A stretch of 64,000 bases of DNA, from positions 124,001-188,000 of the forward strand of contig NZ_JAGQEE010000006.1 of NCBI RefSeq assembly GCF_018304945.1, given 5' to 3'. This stretch comes from Collimonas humicola (GTDB lineage Bacteria > Pseudomonadota > Gammaproteobacteria > Burkholderiales > Burkholderiaceae_D). The notes beneath the pieces are model-generated. The model saw only the letters and a program-made list of their open reading frames with translations. It had not been told where the DNA came from and did not search any database. Made by a program: the position numbers and the translations under genes. Below, one piece after another: positions 56,110-64,000 of this stretch (its first letter is position 1; the number at the start of each line of letters is the position of its first letter).

Positions 56110-56337
56110 ATGCATCCTTGGTCCAGATGATAATTCCGTCAGATAACGGCGGCACGGCAGTTCACAAAATGTCTGTAAGAATATGTTCCTATACGCAAGG
56201 TAACAAACATTTCCCTGTTTCGATAGGGTTTTGTGTGGGATCGATTGTTAATCTGTTATTTTTAACAGTCAGGGCAGGGTCGTATTTTTGTCCAGGCTGC
56301 ATATATGATGTTGGGAAATTCAACAGGGAGTTTCAGC

Positions 56338-56724
56338 ATGAGTGATCAGCCAGGCAAGGGGGAATACGGGGGCGAATTCGCCAAACTGCGCGAGGAAATA
56401 CGCGTTTTCGTCGACGAGCGCGACTGGGATCAGTTCCATACCCCGAAAAACCTGTCGTCCGCGCTGTGTGTCGAGGCGGCCGAGTTGCTGGAACATTTTC
56501 AATGGCTGCAAACCGGCAGCAGCGAAGAGCTCGGTCCCGACAAGCTGCAACAGGTCGGGCACGAAATGGCCGATGTGCTGGTTTATCTGATTCGCCTGGC
56601 CGACAAGCTGGATATCGATCTCAACGCGGCAGTGGCGGAAAAAATGGTGCTTAACCGCGCCAAGTATCCGGCCGATCAAGTGCGCGGCGATCCGCGCAAA
56701 TACCACGAATACAAAAATCCCTGA
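56338..56724 (+). CDS. MazG-like / dCTPase-type nucleotide pyrophosphohydrolase
   Basis: A 128-residue all-alpha NTP pyrophosphatase. The metal-binding helices carry 'ALCVEAAELLEHFQW' (ExxE) and 'EMADVLVYLIRLAD' (ExxD). 'DWDQFHTPKNLSSAL' closely resembles the RS21-C6/DCTPP1 dCTP pyrophosphatase group rather than classical MazG. It would hydrolyse unwanted (d)NTPs to monophosphates. ATG 56338 with GGGAG 7 nt upstream is chosen over the longer frame. Confidence 0.9.
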   Translation: MSDQPGKGEYGGEFAKLREEIRVFVDERDWDQFHTPKNLSSALCVEAAELLEHFQWLQTGSSEELGPDKLQQVGHEMADVLVYLIRLADKLDIDLNAAVAEKMVLNRAKYPADQVRGDPRKYHEYKNP

Positions 56725-56765
56725 CGCTCCCGCAGGCGGGGCTGGCGCGCTCCTTGTACCGCCGC

Positions 56766-57203
56766 TCAGCCGTGGGCGCTGGCTTTAGGGCGATGCGGGC
56801 GGGCCGGCTTGGCAAGTTTGTCTTGCGCCAAGGCGTCTGCATTCAGGCACTCGCCTTCGGCCCAGCTTTCACGCAGCGCAACGCGCAGGGCCAGCAAGTG
56901 TTGCTGCTGCTGGCGCAAGGTACCCATGAGCTGTTCGATTTCTCGCAGCCGGCCATCCAGTTTGCTCAGCAATTCATCTTTGGCCAGGTCTTCATGGCTG
57001 GCAAACACGCTGCGTATCGCATCCAGCGAAAAGCCCAGCCCCTGTGCCATCTGGATCCGCCGCAGACGTTCCACCGCTGCATCGGCATATTCGCGATAGC
57101 CGTTGGCGCCGCGTTCCGCCCTGGGCAGCAGGCCGCTTTGTTCGTAGTAGCGGATGGCGGAGGGCGCCACGCCGGTTTTTTCCGCCAGTTCCCCGATCTT
57201 CAT
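56766..57203 (-). CDS. MerR-family transcriptional regulator
   Basis: A 145-residue MerR protein. The winged helix covers 1-70 ('MKIGELAEKTGVAPSAIRYYEQSGLLPRAERGANGYREYADAAVERLRRIQMAQGLGFSLDAI'), then a dimerisation helix and a C-terminal tail. Only one Cys is present (Cys118, in GECLN), so it lacks the SoxR iron-sulphur cluster and the usual metal-thiolate site. It is divergent from an Old Yellow Enzyme-type gene whose promoter has the 19-bp spacer expected for MerR control. Confidence 0.92.
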   Translation of the reverse strand: MKIGELAEKTGVAPSAIRYYEQSGLLPRAERGANGYREYADAAVERLRRIQMAQGLGFSLDAIRSVFASHEDLAKDELLSKLDGRLREIEQLMGTLRQQQQHLLALRVALRESWAEGECLNADALAQDKLAKPARPHRPKASAHG

Positions 57204-57208
57204 AATGC

Positions 57209-57239
57209 TTGACCTTCAAGTTGACTTTAAACTTAGGAT
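57209..57239 (+). promoter_or_regulatory. MerR-type promoter with 19-bp spacer and operator dyad
   Basis: TTGACC (57209-57214) and TAGGAT (57234-57239) are 19 bp apart, the over-long spacing that MerR proteins correct by untwisting DNA. Within the spacer the imperfect dyad CTTCAAGTtgACTTTAAA (57213-57230, six of eight pairs) is a natural MerR operator. It drives the flavin oxidoreductase gene and overlaps the regulator's own promoter region. Confidence 0.7.
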
Positions 57240-57272
57240 ACAGTATTTCCACCTTTCTTTGACGGATCCGCC

Positions 57273-58508
57273 ATGCAATCAGCCCTGTTTTCAAGCTTGC
57301 AACTACCGAATGGCAGCGTGCTGCCCAACCGCCTGGCCAAGGCCGCCATGGAAGAAAACATGGCTGACGCGGGACAGCTGCCCGGTCCGGCGATACGGCG
57401 TCTGTACCAGGCCTGGGCCGAGGGCGGCGCCGGGTTGATCATTACCGGCAACGTCATGATCGATGGCGCGGCGCTGACCGGTCCCGGCGGCATCGTGCTG
57501 GAAGCCGATACCCCGCTGGAGCCTTTCAGGCAATGGGCCGACGCCGCCAAGCACAAGGGCGCGCAAGTGTGGATGCAGATCAACCATCCCGGCCGCCAGG
57601 TGATGGCGGCCATGGGCGGCCGCGCCTGGGCGCCTTCGGCAGTGGCGCTCGACATGGGCAAGCACAGCAAGCTGTTTGTGCAGCCGAAAGCCATGAGCGC
57701 CGCCGAGATCGAGGAAGTCGTCGGCCGTTTCGCCGCCACTGCCGCCGCCGCCGAGCGGGCCGGTTTCAACGGCGTCGAGATCCACGCTGCGCATGGCTAC
57801 CTGATATCGCAGTTCCTGTCGCCGCTCAGCAACCAGCGCCGGGATGACTGGGGCGGCAGCCTGGCCAACCGGGCGCGTCTGTTGCTCGATGTGGTGCGCG
57901 CGGTAAGAGCAACCGTCTCGGACGGGTTTTGCGTGGCGGTGAAGCTGAACTCCGCCGACTTCCAGCGCGGCGGCTTTACCGAAGACGATGCGCGGCAAGT
58001 GATTCTATGGCTGAACGAACTCTCCGTGGACCTGGTCGAGCTGTCTGGCGGCAGCTATGAAAGCCCGGCCATGCAAGGCCAGGCCGCCGATGGCCGCAGC
58101 CTGGCGCGCGAAGCCTATTTTCTTGAGTTCGCTAAAGAGCTGGCCGGCGTCGCTCGGATGCCGCTGATGACCACCGGCGGCATCCGGCGCAAGGCAGTTG
58201 CCGAGCAGGTGCTGGCCGGCGGAGTAGCCGTGGCCGGCATGGCCACCGCACTGGCGCTGGCGCCTGCTCTGCCGGCGCAATGGCGGGCAGGCGGCGACCA
58301 GGCTGCGCAAAGTCCGCAAGTCGACTGGAAAGACCAGGTCATGGCGGCATTGGCGCGCATGGCCCTGGTCAAGCGCCGCTTGCGCTTGCTGGGCGCCAGC
58401 CGCAGCACGAGCGGCAATCATTCACCGTTGCTGAGCCTGATTGTCGACCAGTTGCGTACGCGGCGGCTGACGCGGCGCTACCGGCGCTGGTCGCAGGCGC
58501 GCGCCTGA
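57273..58508 (+). CDS. NADH:flavin oxidoreductase, Old Yellow Enzyme family
   Basis: A 411-residue FMN-dependent TIM-barrel ene-reductase. 'LPNRLAKAAMEENMAD' starts the barrel, 'VWMQINHPGRQ' carries the substrate-binding His, 'AGFNGVEIHAAHGYLISQFLSPLSNQRRDDWGG' is the family signature, and 'MTTGGIRRKAVAEQVL' is the FMN phosphate site. It reduces activated C=C bonds. The C-terminal 45 residues are very basic (RRLRLLG...RRLTRRYRRWSQARA). The divergent MerR gene and its 19-bp-spacer promoter suggest induction by an electrophile. Confidence 0.92.
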   Translation: MQSALFSSLQLPNGSVLPNRLAKAAMEENMADAGQLPGPAIRRLYQAWAEGGAGLIITGNVMIDGAALTGPGGIVLEADTPLEPFRQWADAAKHKGAQVWMQINHPGRQVMAAMGGRAWAPSAVALDMGKHSKLFVQPKAMSAAEIEEVVGRFAATAAAAERAGFNGVEIHAAHGYLISQFLSPLSNQRRDDWGGSLANRARLLLDVVRAVRATVSDGFCVAVKLNSADFQRGGFTEDDARQVILWLNELSVDLVELSGGSYESPAMQGQAADGRSLAREAYFLEFAKELAGVARMPLMTTGGIRRKAVAEQVLAGGVAVAGMATALALAPALPAQWRAGGDQAAQSPQVDWKDQVMAALARMALVKRRLRLLGASRSTSGNHSPLLSLIVDQLRTRRLTRRYRRWSQARA

Positions 58509-58521
58509 GGCGTGAATGCGC

Positions 58522-59382
58522 TTATAAGGTAATGGTGCCGCGACCCAGTTCGATGACATTGCCGCCCACCTGGATCGCGGCGTCGGCCGTTACTTGCAGG
58601 CGCAGCAGGCAAGGGCGCTTAACCGCCGCGCCCTGTTCAATCTGATATTGCAGCGGCAGCGCATGGCCCTTGGCGATCAGCCAGCCGCCGAGATTGGCGC
58701 AGGCCGAGCCGGTGCCGGGATCTTCGACCACGCCGCCGCCTGCCTTGGCGAAGAAATAACGCGATACGACCCGGCCAGGACGCTCAGGATCGAAAGCAAA
58801 CACATAGACTGTCTTGCGTTCGAGGCTGCTGACCGGCCAGGCATCGAGCCGCCCGCTGTCGGGACAGGCGCGCTGTACCGCATCGACGCTGCGCAACGCC
58901 ACCAGCAGCTGGTCGCTGCCGGTATCCACCCATAAAGGCGCATCCAGCACATCATCCGGATGCAAGCTGAGCAATGCTGCCATAGCGGCGCTTGTCATGT
59001 TCTCCGGCGCGGTCTTCAAGCCGTCCGGCTGCGGTGCGGTCAAGGTCCAGACATTACCTTCCGCGCGCACCGGCACCACGCCGGCCTTGAATTCCAGCGT
59101 CAGCGCATCGCCAGTGCCGGCCAGCTCCCGCACCACCTGGGCCGTGCCCAGCGTCGGATGGCCGGCAAAGCGCATTTCATAGTCGGGCGTGAAGATGCGC
59201 ACCTTTGCATCGGCCCGTTCCGAAGGCAGGATGAAGGTGGTTTCCGAGAGATTGAACTGCAGCGCCAGCGCCCGCATGGTGGCGTCGTCCATGCCGCGCG
59301 CATCTTCAAATACGCACAGCTGGTTGCCGCCGAAAGTGGATTCCGCGAAAACGTTGAGGAGCCGGAAGGCGTAAGTGCTCAT
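58522..59382 (-). CDS. PhzF-family isomerase
   Basis: A 286-residue PhzF/YddE-type protein of two diaminopimelate epimerase-like domains. Motifs are 'LLNVFAESTFGGNQLCVFEDARGM', 'NLSETTFIL' with the catalytic Glu, 'FTPDYEMRFAGHPTLGTAQVV' and 'GGGVVEDPGTGSACANLGGWL'. No phenazine genes are nearby, so its substrate is unknown. ATG 59382 has AGGA 6 nt upstream. Confidence 0.93.
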   Translation of the reverse strand: MSTYAFRLLNVFAESTFGGNQLCVFEDARGMDDATMRALALQFNLSETTFILPSERADAKVRIFTPDYEMRFAGHPTLGTAQVVRELAGTGDALTLEFKAGVVPVRAEGNVWTLTAPQPDGLKTAPENMTSAAMAALLSLHPDDVLDAPLWVDTGSDQLLVALRSVDAVQRACPDSGRLDAWPVSSLERKTVYVFAFDPERPGRVVSRYFFAKAGGGVVEDPGTGSACANLGGWLIAKGHALPLQYQIEQGAAVKRPCLLRLQVTADAAIQVGGNVIELGRGTITL

Positions 59383-59593
59383 GGATGTCCTGTGGTTCTG
59401 TAGTGAGTTGAAAAATGAGTTGAAAAAGCTGCACGCACTGCATCTGCACGCGATTCTTGCGCAAGGGCGAAAGCGCTATCCTACCGCACCGAGTATGCGG
59501 TTTTCAGCTATTTCCTTGACAATATCGGCGACATGGCGCAAAAGTTTACCTTGTGCCGATCCATCGTTCATCGGTCAGCGGAGGCTCCAAAAA

Positions 59594-60592
59594 ATGGACT
59601 TCAATTTACCCGAATTGATCGAGCTGGAACGCATCATCCAGGAAGGCCAGCCTTACCTGGACAGCAGGATTGTGTGCGACATCGAACTGAAGGGCCATCG
59701 CTTCCCGGTCTATGTCCTCGGCATCGGCAGCAAGGATCCGGCTGCGCCCGCGGTCGGCTTCTTCGGCGGCGTGCACGGCCTCGAAAAGATCGGCACCCGG
59801 GTATTGCTGGCCTTCTTGCGCAGCTTACTGTCGCGTATGAAATGGGACGCGGTGCTGCATCACCAGCTGGCCTCGGTACGCCTGGTTTTCATGCCGCTGG
59901 TCAATCCCGCCGGCATGTGGGACAGCACCCGCTGCAATCCGCGCGGCGTCGACCTGATGCGCAATGCCCCGGTCGATGCCAGCGAGAAGGTGCATTTCCT
60001 GCTGGGTGGGCAACGCATCAGCGCACGCTTGCCATGGTATCGCGGCGTCAGCGATGCGCCGATGGAAGCAGAAGCCCAGGCGCTTTGCAGCGTGGTGCGG
60101 GAGGAACTGATGAGCCGCGAGTTCAGCATCGCCCTGGACTGCCATTCCGGCTTCGGCGCCAAAGACCGCATCTGGTTTCCTTACGCGCACAGCCGCACGC
60201 CGATTCGTCATTTGCCCGAAATTCTCGCCCTTGCCGATTTATTCAACCAGACCTATCGGGAACACAATTATCTGTTCGAGGCTCAAAATTCTCAGTATCT
60301 GACCCACGGCGACCTGTGGGATTACCTGTACTTGCAGATGCCACCCGGTGGCGAACAGGTATTTTTACCGCTCACGCTGGAGATGGGATCCTGGCTCTGG
60401 GTAAAGGAAAATCCGCGCCAGCTGTTTTCCCGGCAGGGGATATTCAATCCCAGATCGCCGAGCCGGCTGCATCGGGTGCTGCGCAGCCATCTGATCTGGT
60501 TTGAATTCCTGACCCATGCCGCCAGCGCCCACAAGAACTGGATGCCGGCCAGTTCCGCGAGTGCTGCGCAAAGCGCTGCCTGCCATGAGTAA
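59594..60592 (+). CDS. M14-family zinc carboxypeptidase-like protein
   Basis: A 332-residue M14 fold. Zinc ligands are His61 and Glu64 in 'FGGVHGLEKIG' and His184 in 'ALDCHSGFG'; the catalytic Glu263 is in 'PLTLEMGSWLW'. 'LVNPAGMWDSTRCNPRGVDLMRN' is the family substrate loop. No signal peptide is seen, so it is cytoplasmic. ATG 59594 with GGAGG 10 nt upstream is preferred over the frame opening at 59375. It overlaps the following alpha/beta hydrolase by 8 nt. Confidence 0.88.
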   Translation: MDFNLPELIELERIIQEGQPYLDSRIVCDIELKGHRFPVYVLGIGSKDPAAPAVGFFGGVHGLEKIGTRVLLAFLRSLLSRMKWDAVLHHQLASVRLVFMPLVNPAGMWDSTRCNPRGVDLMRNAPVDASEKVHFLLGGQRISARLPWYRGVSDAPMEAEAQALCSVVREELMSREFSIALDCHSGFGAKDRIWFPYAHSRTPIRHLPEILALADLFNQTYREHNYLFEAQNSQYLTHGDLWDYLYLQMPPGGEQVFLPLTLEMGSWLWVKENPRQLFSRQGIFNPRSPSRLHRVLRSHLIWFEFLTHAASAHKNWMPASSASAAQSAACHE

Positions 60593-61394
60593 GTGGGTGT
60601 TCCTGCGCGGGCTGATGCGGGAGGCGCGGCACTGGGGCGAATTTCCAGAGCTGTTTCGGACAACAGTGCCGGAGGCTGACATCACACTGCTCGATCTGCC
60701 GGGCAACGGCCGCCTGCATAAGGAGCGGAGCCCGGCGCGCGTGGAAGACATGACCGAAGCCTGCCGCCGCCAGCTTGTGAGCCAGGGCATTTTGCCGCCT
60801 TATCATTTGTTTGCCTTGTCGCTCGGCGCCATGGTCGCCATCGACTGGGCCGCGCGCTATCCACAGGAAGTGGCGGGCTGCGTGCTGCTCAATACCAGCC
60901 TGCGGCCGGTCAGTCCGTTCTACCAGCGCCTCAGGCCGCGCAACTATCCGACACTGCTGACCCTCGCCATGCCGGGACTGCGTCAGCGCAATTTCGCCAG
61001 ACAGGAAAGCCTGCTGCTGCAGCTGACCAGCAATCGCTGCGCTACGCAAGCGGACGTGCTGACAGCCTGGATCGGCTATCAGCGCGACCACCCGGTCAGC
61101 TACAGCAATGCCTGGCGCCAGCTGTACGCCGCGATGCGTTACCGCGCGCCGCAACATGCGCCGTCGATGCCGCTGCTGATCCTGGCCGGCGGCGCCGACC
61201 GCCTGATCGATCCGCGCTGTTCGCTCAACCTTGCGCATCTGTGGCAGGCGCCGCTGGCGGTGCAGGCTGCGGCCGGTCACGACCTGACGCTGGACGCTGG
61301 GGATTGGGTCGCTGAACAGGTGCGGAACTGGCTTGCGGCAATACCGGCCCAGGCCGGGGAAACCGCCGCTGCCGGCTTTGTATCACTTGATTGA
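60585..61394 (+). CDS. Alpha/beta hydrolase
   Basis: A 269-residue alpha/beta hydrolase. The nucleophile Ser79 is in 'LFALSLGAM' (SxSxG-like, with Leu before Ser); the acid is in 'LILAGGADRLIDPR' and the base is the His in 'AAAGHDLTLD'. 'LLDLPGNGRLHKE' is the oxyanion-side loop. The reaction is unknown. The start overlaps the M14 gene stop (ATGAGTAA), so the two products are translationally coupled and probably act on the same substrate. Confidence 0.87.
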   Translation: MSKWVFLRGLMREARHWGEFPELFRTTVPEADITLLDLPGNGRLHKERSPARVEDMTEACRRQLVSQGILPPYHLFALSLGAMVAIDWAARYPQEVAGCVLLNTSLRPVSPFYQRLRPRNYPTLLTLAMPGLRQRNFARQESLLLQLTSNRCATQADVLTAWIGYQRDHPVSYSNAWRQLYAAMRYRAPQHAPSMPLLILAGGADRLIDPRCSLNLAHLWQAPLAVQAAAGHDLTLDAGDWVAEQVRNWLAAIPAQAGETAAAGFVSLD

Positions 61395-61664
61395 CACCAA
61401 GTAGGCCAGGCTCTGACACAATTTCACCGCAGCCGATCCAGGCTGCGCGTTGTCCCGCCATAGTTCAAGGGGGCATTTCCTGCGCAATTGCTGGCTCTGC
61501 GAGCAACTCGCATCAATTCTGTACCAGTCACTCCCCAGTCTTGACACCATATCAATTTTGATATTGCCTAAGGACAATAATTCATTGGATGAATATTGCC
61601 ATAGTTCCCATACTGTGAAAGCACGGCAATCTAAAACAGCAAATCATTCCTCAAGGAGACATAC

Positions 61665-64000
61665 ATGACTTGGTTGAATAGCAAGCGGGGTATCACCGCG
61701 CTGTGTTTCAGTATTGGCTTGAGCTTGTACGGATGCGGCGGCGGCAGCAGCGACAGTGGTACCGGCGGCGCCAGCGCAGCCAAGGCCAGCGTGGCCGCCT
61801 TGGCCAGCAACACGCCATCCCCTCCCATGCCGCAGATTCCGGTTGCATCGCCGCCTATGGGCTGGTCGTCATGGAATAGCCTGGAAGAAAACGTCAGCTA
61901 CAACACCATCAAGGCCGAGGCCGACGGCCTGGCGGCATTGAACGCCAATATCGCGTCCGGTCCCAAATATCAATACGTGAATATCGATGAGGGCTGGTGG
62001 ACTTCCGGCCAGCGGGATGCCAGCGGCAATTTCATTGTCGATGCCACGCAATGGCCAGGCGGCATGCAAGCCATGGCGCAATACATTCACAGCAAGGGCC
62101 TGAAGGCAGGTATTTATATCGATGCCGGTCCGGTCGGTTGCGGCACTAGGGCAAACGGGACACATTTTGTCGGCAGCGACTACGCGCACTACACGCATGA
62201 CTTCTTACAGTTTGCCCAGTGGGGATACGATTTCGTCAAAGTTGATTTCTGTGGCGGCAGCAGCGCCTCTTACGATCCGCAGAATGCCTACACGGCGGTT
62301 GCCGCCGCAGTCCAGAACGCCTATGCGCAAACCGGGCACTTGCTGGCGCTGAACATCTGCGACTGGGGCACCATCGGCAGTAACAGCGCCTACCCTGATT
62401 ATCAGCAGGGACCGTGGGCATGGGCCCCTGGCCTGGCCGTATCGTGGCGGACTACCGGCGATATTTATGGTCCCAATAGCGGCGTGCCGAATTTTGGCGC
62501 TGTCACTGGCAATCTCGCCGGCAACTACCATCCCGAGGCACAGCATACCGGTTACTACAATGATCCAGACATGATGATTGCGGGTATGGGAATGTCAGCC
62601 GTACATGATCAGGCACACGTCAGCCTATGGGCGCTTTCCGGTGCGCCGCTCATCCTAGGCAACGATCTGGCCAAGCCTGTTTCGACTGCCACCATCGGCT
62701 TGATCACGAACCCGGAAGTGATTGCGATCGATCAGGATGCGCTGGGAGTGCAAGGCCTGCTGGTTGCGCAGTCCGGCGCGCAGCAAGTCTGGTCCAGGTT
62801 GCTGGCCGGCGCTGGGCAGCGTGCGGTAGTTCTGTTCAATAACACGGCGGCCGATGCTGCCATGACGGTGACATGGAATCAGCTCGGCTTGCTGCCATCG
62901 TCGGCCAGCGTACGCGATGTATTGGCGCAGAAAGATCTCGGCAGCTATGCCAGCTCCTACACCGCCCCCGTGGTGCCGGCAGGCGGCGTAGTCATGCTCA
63001 GGATCGGCGGCACGGACACGTCGGCAACGAGTTATCAGCCGAGTTCACTGTCGGGCGGTGCGGTCTATGCATCGTGCGCCTCTTGTGCCAGCGGGAGCAA
63101 GGTGACCAGCCTTGGCTCAGTCGTGTTCAGCGGCGTTACGTCGGCTAACGCAGGCGGCTTTGTCCAGATTGCCTACGTCAACAGCGGCACGCAAACGCTC
63201 AAGGCGAAACTGAGTGTGAATGGCGGACTGGCAAGCACGCTCGCATTCCCGCCAAGCGGCAGCAACGGCAGCGTTGGCACGGTAACGGCTTACGCCTTGC
63301 TGCAAGCTGGGCAAAACACGATTACGCTGTCCAGCGTGGATAGTGCAACAGCCGCGCCGGACATCAGCGGCATCGCGACCGTTGCCGGTCCGATAGCGCT
63401 CCAGCCTTTCCATGCAACGTATGAAGCCGAAGCTGCAAACAATACCTTGAGCGGCGGCGCCGTAGTGGCGAATTGCCAGCCGTGCTCGGGCGGCAGGGAT
63501 GTGGGCTATATCGGCAACGGCGGAACGCTCGTCTTCAACGGCGTTGCGGCGCCATCCACGGCAAGTTACACCATCACGATCGGCTACGTTAACGGCGATG
63601 CGGGACCACGTTCGGCACAAGTCAGCTTCAATGGCGCGGCGCCGGTAACCGTGTCGTTCCCGTCAACCGGGGGATGGTCAAGTGTCGGAACGTTACAAGT
63701 TACTGGCGTACTCCAAAGCGGCAATAACACACTGACGATTTCCAATCCGTCAGGCTGGGCTCCCGACATCGACGGTATTGCCATGGCGTCTCAGCAGCTC
63801 CATGCGAAGTACGAGGCGGAGGCGGCAAACAATACCTTGAGCGGCGGCGCCGTCGTGGCCAATTGCCAGCCGTGCTCGGGCGGCAAGGATGTGGGCTATA
63901 TCGGCAACGGCGGAACGCTCACCTTCAATGGCATTGCAACATCGTCCGCAGGCAGCTATACCGTCACCATCGGCTACGCTAACGGCGATCCGGGGCCGCG
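61665..64000 (+). CDS. GH27 alpha-galactosidase lipoprotein with tandem binding modules (truncated by window)
   Basis: At least 778 residues; the 3' end lies beyond the window. The lipobox LYGC puts the lipid on Cys24, before a Gly/Ser linker. The GH27 barrel runs from about 65 to 355: 'PPMGWSSWNS', 'YVNIDEGWW', nucleophile Asp194 in 'FVKVDFCGG', acid/base Asp266 in 'SWRTTGDI', and 'YYNDPDMMIAGMGMS'. A beta-sandwich domain follows to about 445. Then come at least three CBM35-like modules, the last two almost identical. It would release alpha-galactose from plant or fungal polysaccharides at the cell surface. ATG 61665 has AAGGAG 6 nt upstream. Confidence 0.93.
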   Translation, partial: MTWLNSKRGITALCFSIGLSLYGCGGGSSDSGTGGASAAKASVAALASNTPSPPMPQIPVASPPMGWSSWNSLEENVSYNTIKAEADGLAALNANIASGPKYQYVNIDEGWWTSGQRDASGNFIVDATQWPGGMQAMAQYIHSKGLKAGIYIDAGPVGCGTRANGTHFVGSDYAHYTHDFLQFAQWGYDFVKVDFCGGSSASYDPQNAYTAVAAAVQNAYAQTGHLLALNICDWGTIGSNSAYPDYQQGPWAWAPGLAVSWRTTGDIYGPNSGVPNFGAVTGNLAGNYHPEAQHTGYYNDPDMMIAGMGMSAVHDQAHVSLWALSGAPLILGNDLAKPVSTATIGLITNPEVIAIDQDALGVQGLLVAQSGAQQVWSRLLAGAGQRAVVLFNNTAADAAMTVTWNQLGLLPSSASVRDVLAQKDLGSYASSYTAPVVPAGGVVMLRIGGTDTSATSYQPSSLSGGAVYASCASCASGSKVTSLGSVVFSGVTSANAGGFVQIAYVNSGTQTLKAKLSVNGGLASTLAFPPSGSNGSVGTVTAYALLQAGQNTITLSSVDSATAAPDISGIATVAGPIALQPFHATYEAEAANNTLSGGAVVANCQPCSGGRDVGYIGNGGTLVFNGVAAPSTASYTITIGYVNGDAGPRSAQVSFNGAAPVTVSFPSTGGWSSVGTLQVTGVLQSGNNTLTISNPSGWAPDIDGIAMASQQLHAKYEAEAANNTLSGGAVVANCQPCSGGKDVGYIGNGGTLTFNGIATSSAGSYTVTIGYANGDPGP
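63419..64000 (+). repeat. 390-bp tandem repeat encoding binding modules
   Basis: Within the alpha-galactosidase gene, the stretch beginning 'TATGAAGCCGAA' near 63419 recurs 390 bp later near 63809, giving 130-residue modules that start 'Y-EAEAANNTLSGGAVVANC'. The first 115 nt of the two copies differ at only about ten positions, mostly silent, pointing to recent duplication or gene conversion. The second copy is cut off by the window end. A more diverged module precedes them at about 63030-63390. Confidence 0.85.

Noticed and set aside
56766-57203. SoxR identity for the MerR protein
   Set aside because: The C-terminal four-Cys iron-sulphur motif is absent; only one Cys is present.
58522-59382. 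Phenazine biosynthesis from the PhzF homologue
   Set aside because: No other phz genes are present, and PhzF-like proteins are widespread in bacteria without phenazines.
63419-64000. Repeated DNA that could suggest a CRISPR array
   Set aside because: The repeat is a 390-bp in-frame protein module, not short repeats with unique spacers.

Overview
The window reads as chromosomal DNA of a betaproteobacterium of the order Burkholderiales, most likely Oxalobacteraceae and plausibly Collimonas-like. This is an inference from gene content and order, not from a database search. The markers are an rpsU-yqeY-dnaG-rpoD-tRNA-Ile2(CAU) block, the run yebC-purD-hemF-nadD-rsfS-rlmH-maf-rng, and a pepN-fbp pair. 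Genes are tightly packed with moderately high GC. I see no insertion sequence, prophage, CRISPR array or rRNA gene.

Layout. (1) 1-6.6 kb: a TonB-dependent receptor behind a long structured leader and 20-bp-phased TGTAAC repeats, converging on an M66-like metalloprotease lipoprotein with IPT/TIG domains. (2) 7-12.8 kb, minus strand: the macromolecular-synthesis block (rpsU, yqeY, dnaG, rpoD, tRNA-Ile2). (3) 12.9-18.9 kb, minus strand: an isolated Wzz-type chain-length protein, a HI0933/BaiN flavoprotein, a YbdK-type carboxylate-amine ligase overlapping a CPA2 cation/proton antiporter, and YbiB. (4) 19-26.6 kb: an ECF sigma factor with a tiny HxxxCxxC zinc protein, tsaD, a RhlE-type helicase with a long leader, gluQ, a LysR regulator divergent from a WrbA-like flavoprotein, and trhO. 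(5) 26.7-37.5 kb: dnaE followed by lipopolysaccharide genes (O-antigen ligase, MsbA, two GT9 and two GT8 glycosyltransferases in a convergent mirror arrangement). (6) 37.5-44.6 kb, minus strand: rng, maf, rlmH, rsfS, nadD, hemF, purD and yebC, with a REP-like hairpin between purD and hemF.

(7) 44.7-49.2 kb: a HerA-like ATPase, an EamA transporter, a quinone oxidoreductase, a 59-residue membrane protein and a DUF4136 lipoprotein. (8) 49.7-56.7 kb: pepN, fbp, a TTG-started protein of unknown function, a membrane-anchored DUF2726 protein with a promoter palindrome, a membrane diguanylate cyclase and a MazG/dCTPase-like pyrophosphohydrolase. (9) 56.8-61.4 kb: MerR divergent from an Old Yellow Enzyme-family oxidoreductase, a PhzF protein, and an overlapping M14 peptidase-alpha/beta hydrolase pair. 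(10) 61.7 kb to the edge: a lipoprotein GH27 alpha-galactosidase with tandem carbohydrate-binding-like modules, cut off by the window end.

Most of the window is housekeeping. The accessory parts are the surface and secreted proteins at both ends, the lipopolysaccharide cluster and the signalling genes. I found no convincing new multi-gene system. The best leads are regulatory DNA (phased TGTAAC repeats, the DUF2726 palindrome, the rpoD promoter hairpin, the MerR operator), the duplicated GT9/GT8 pairs, the 59-residue membrane protein, and low-complexity tails on RpoD and RsfS.
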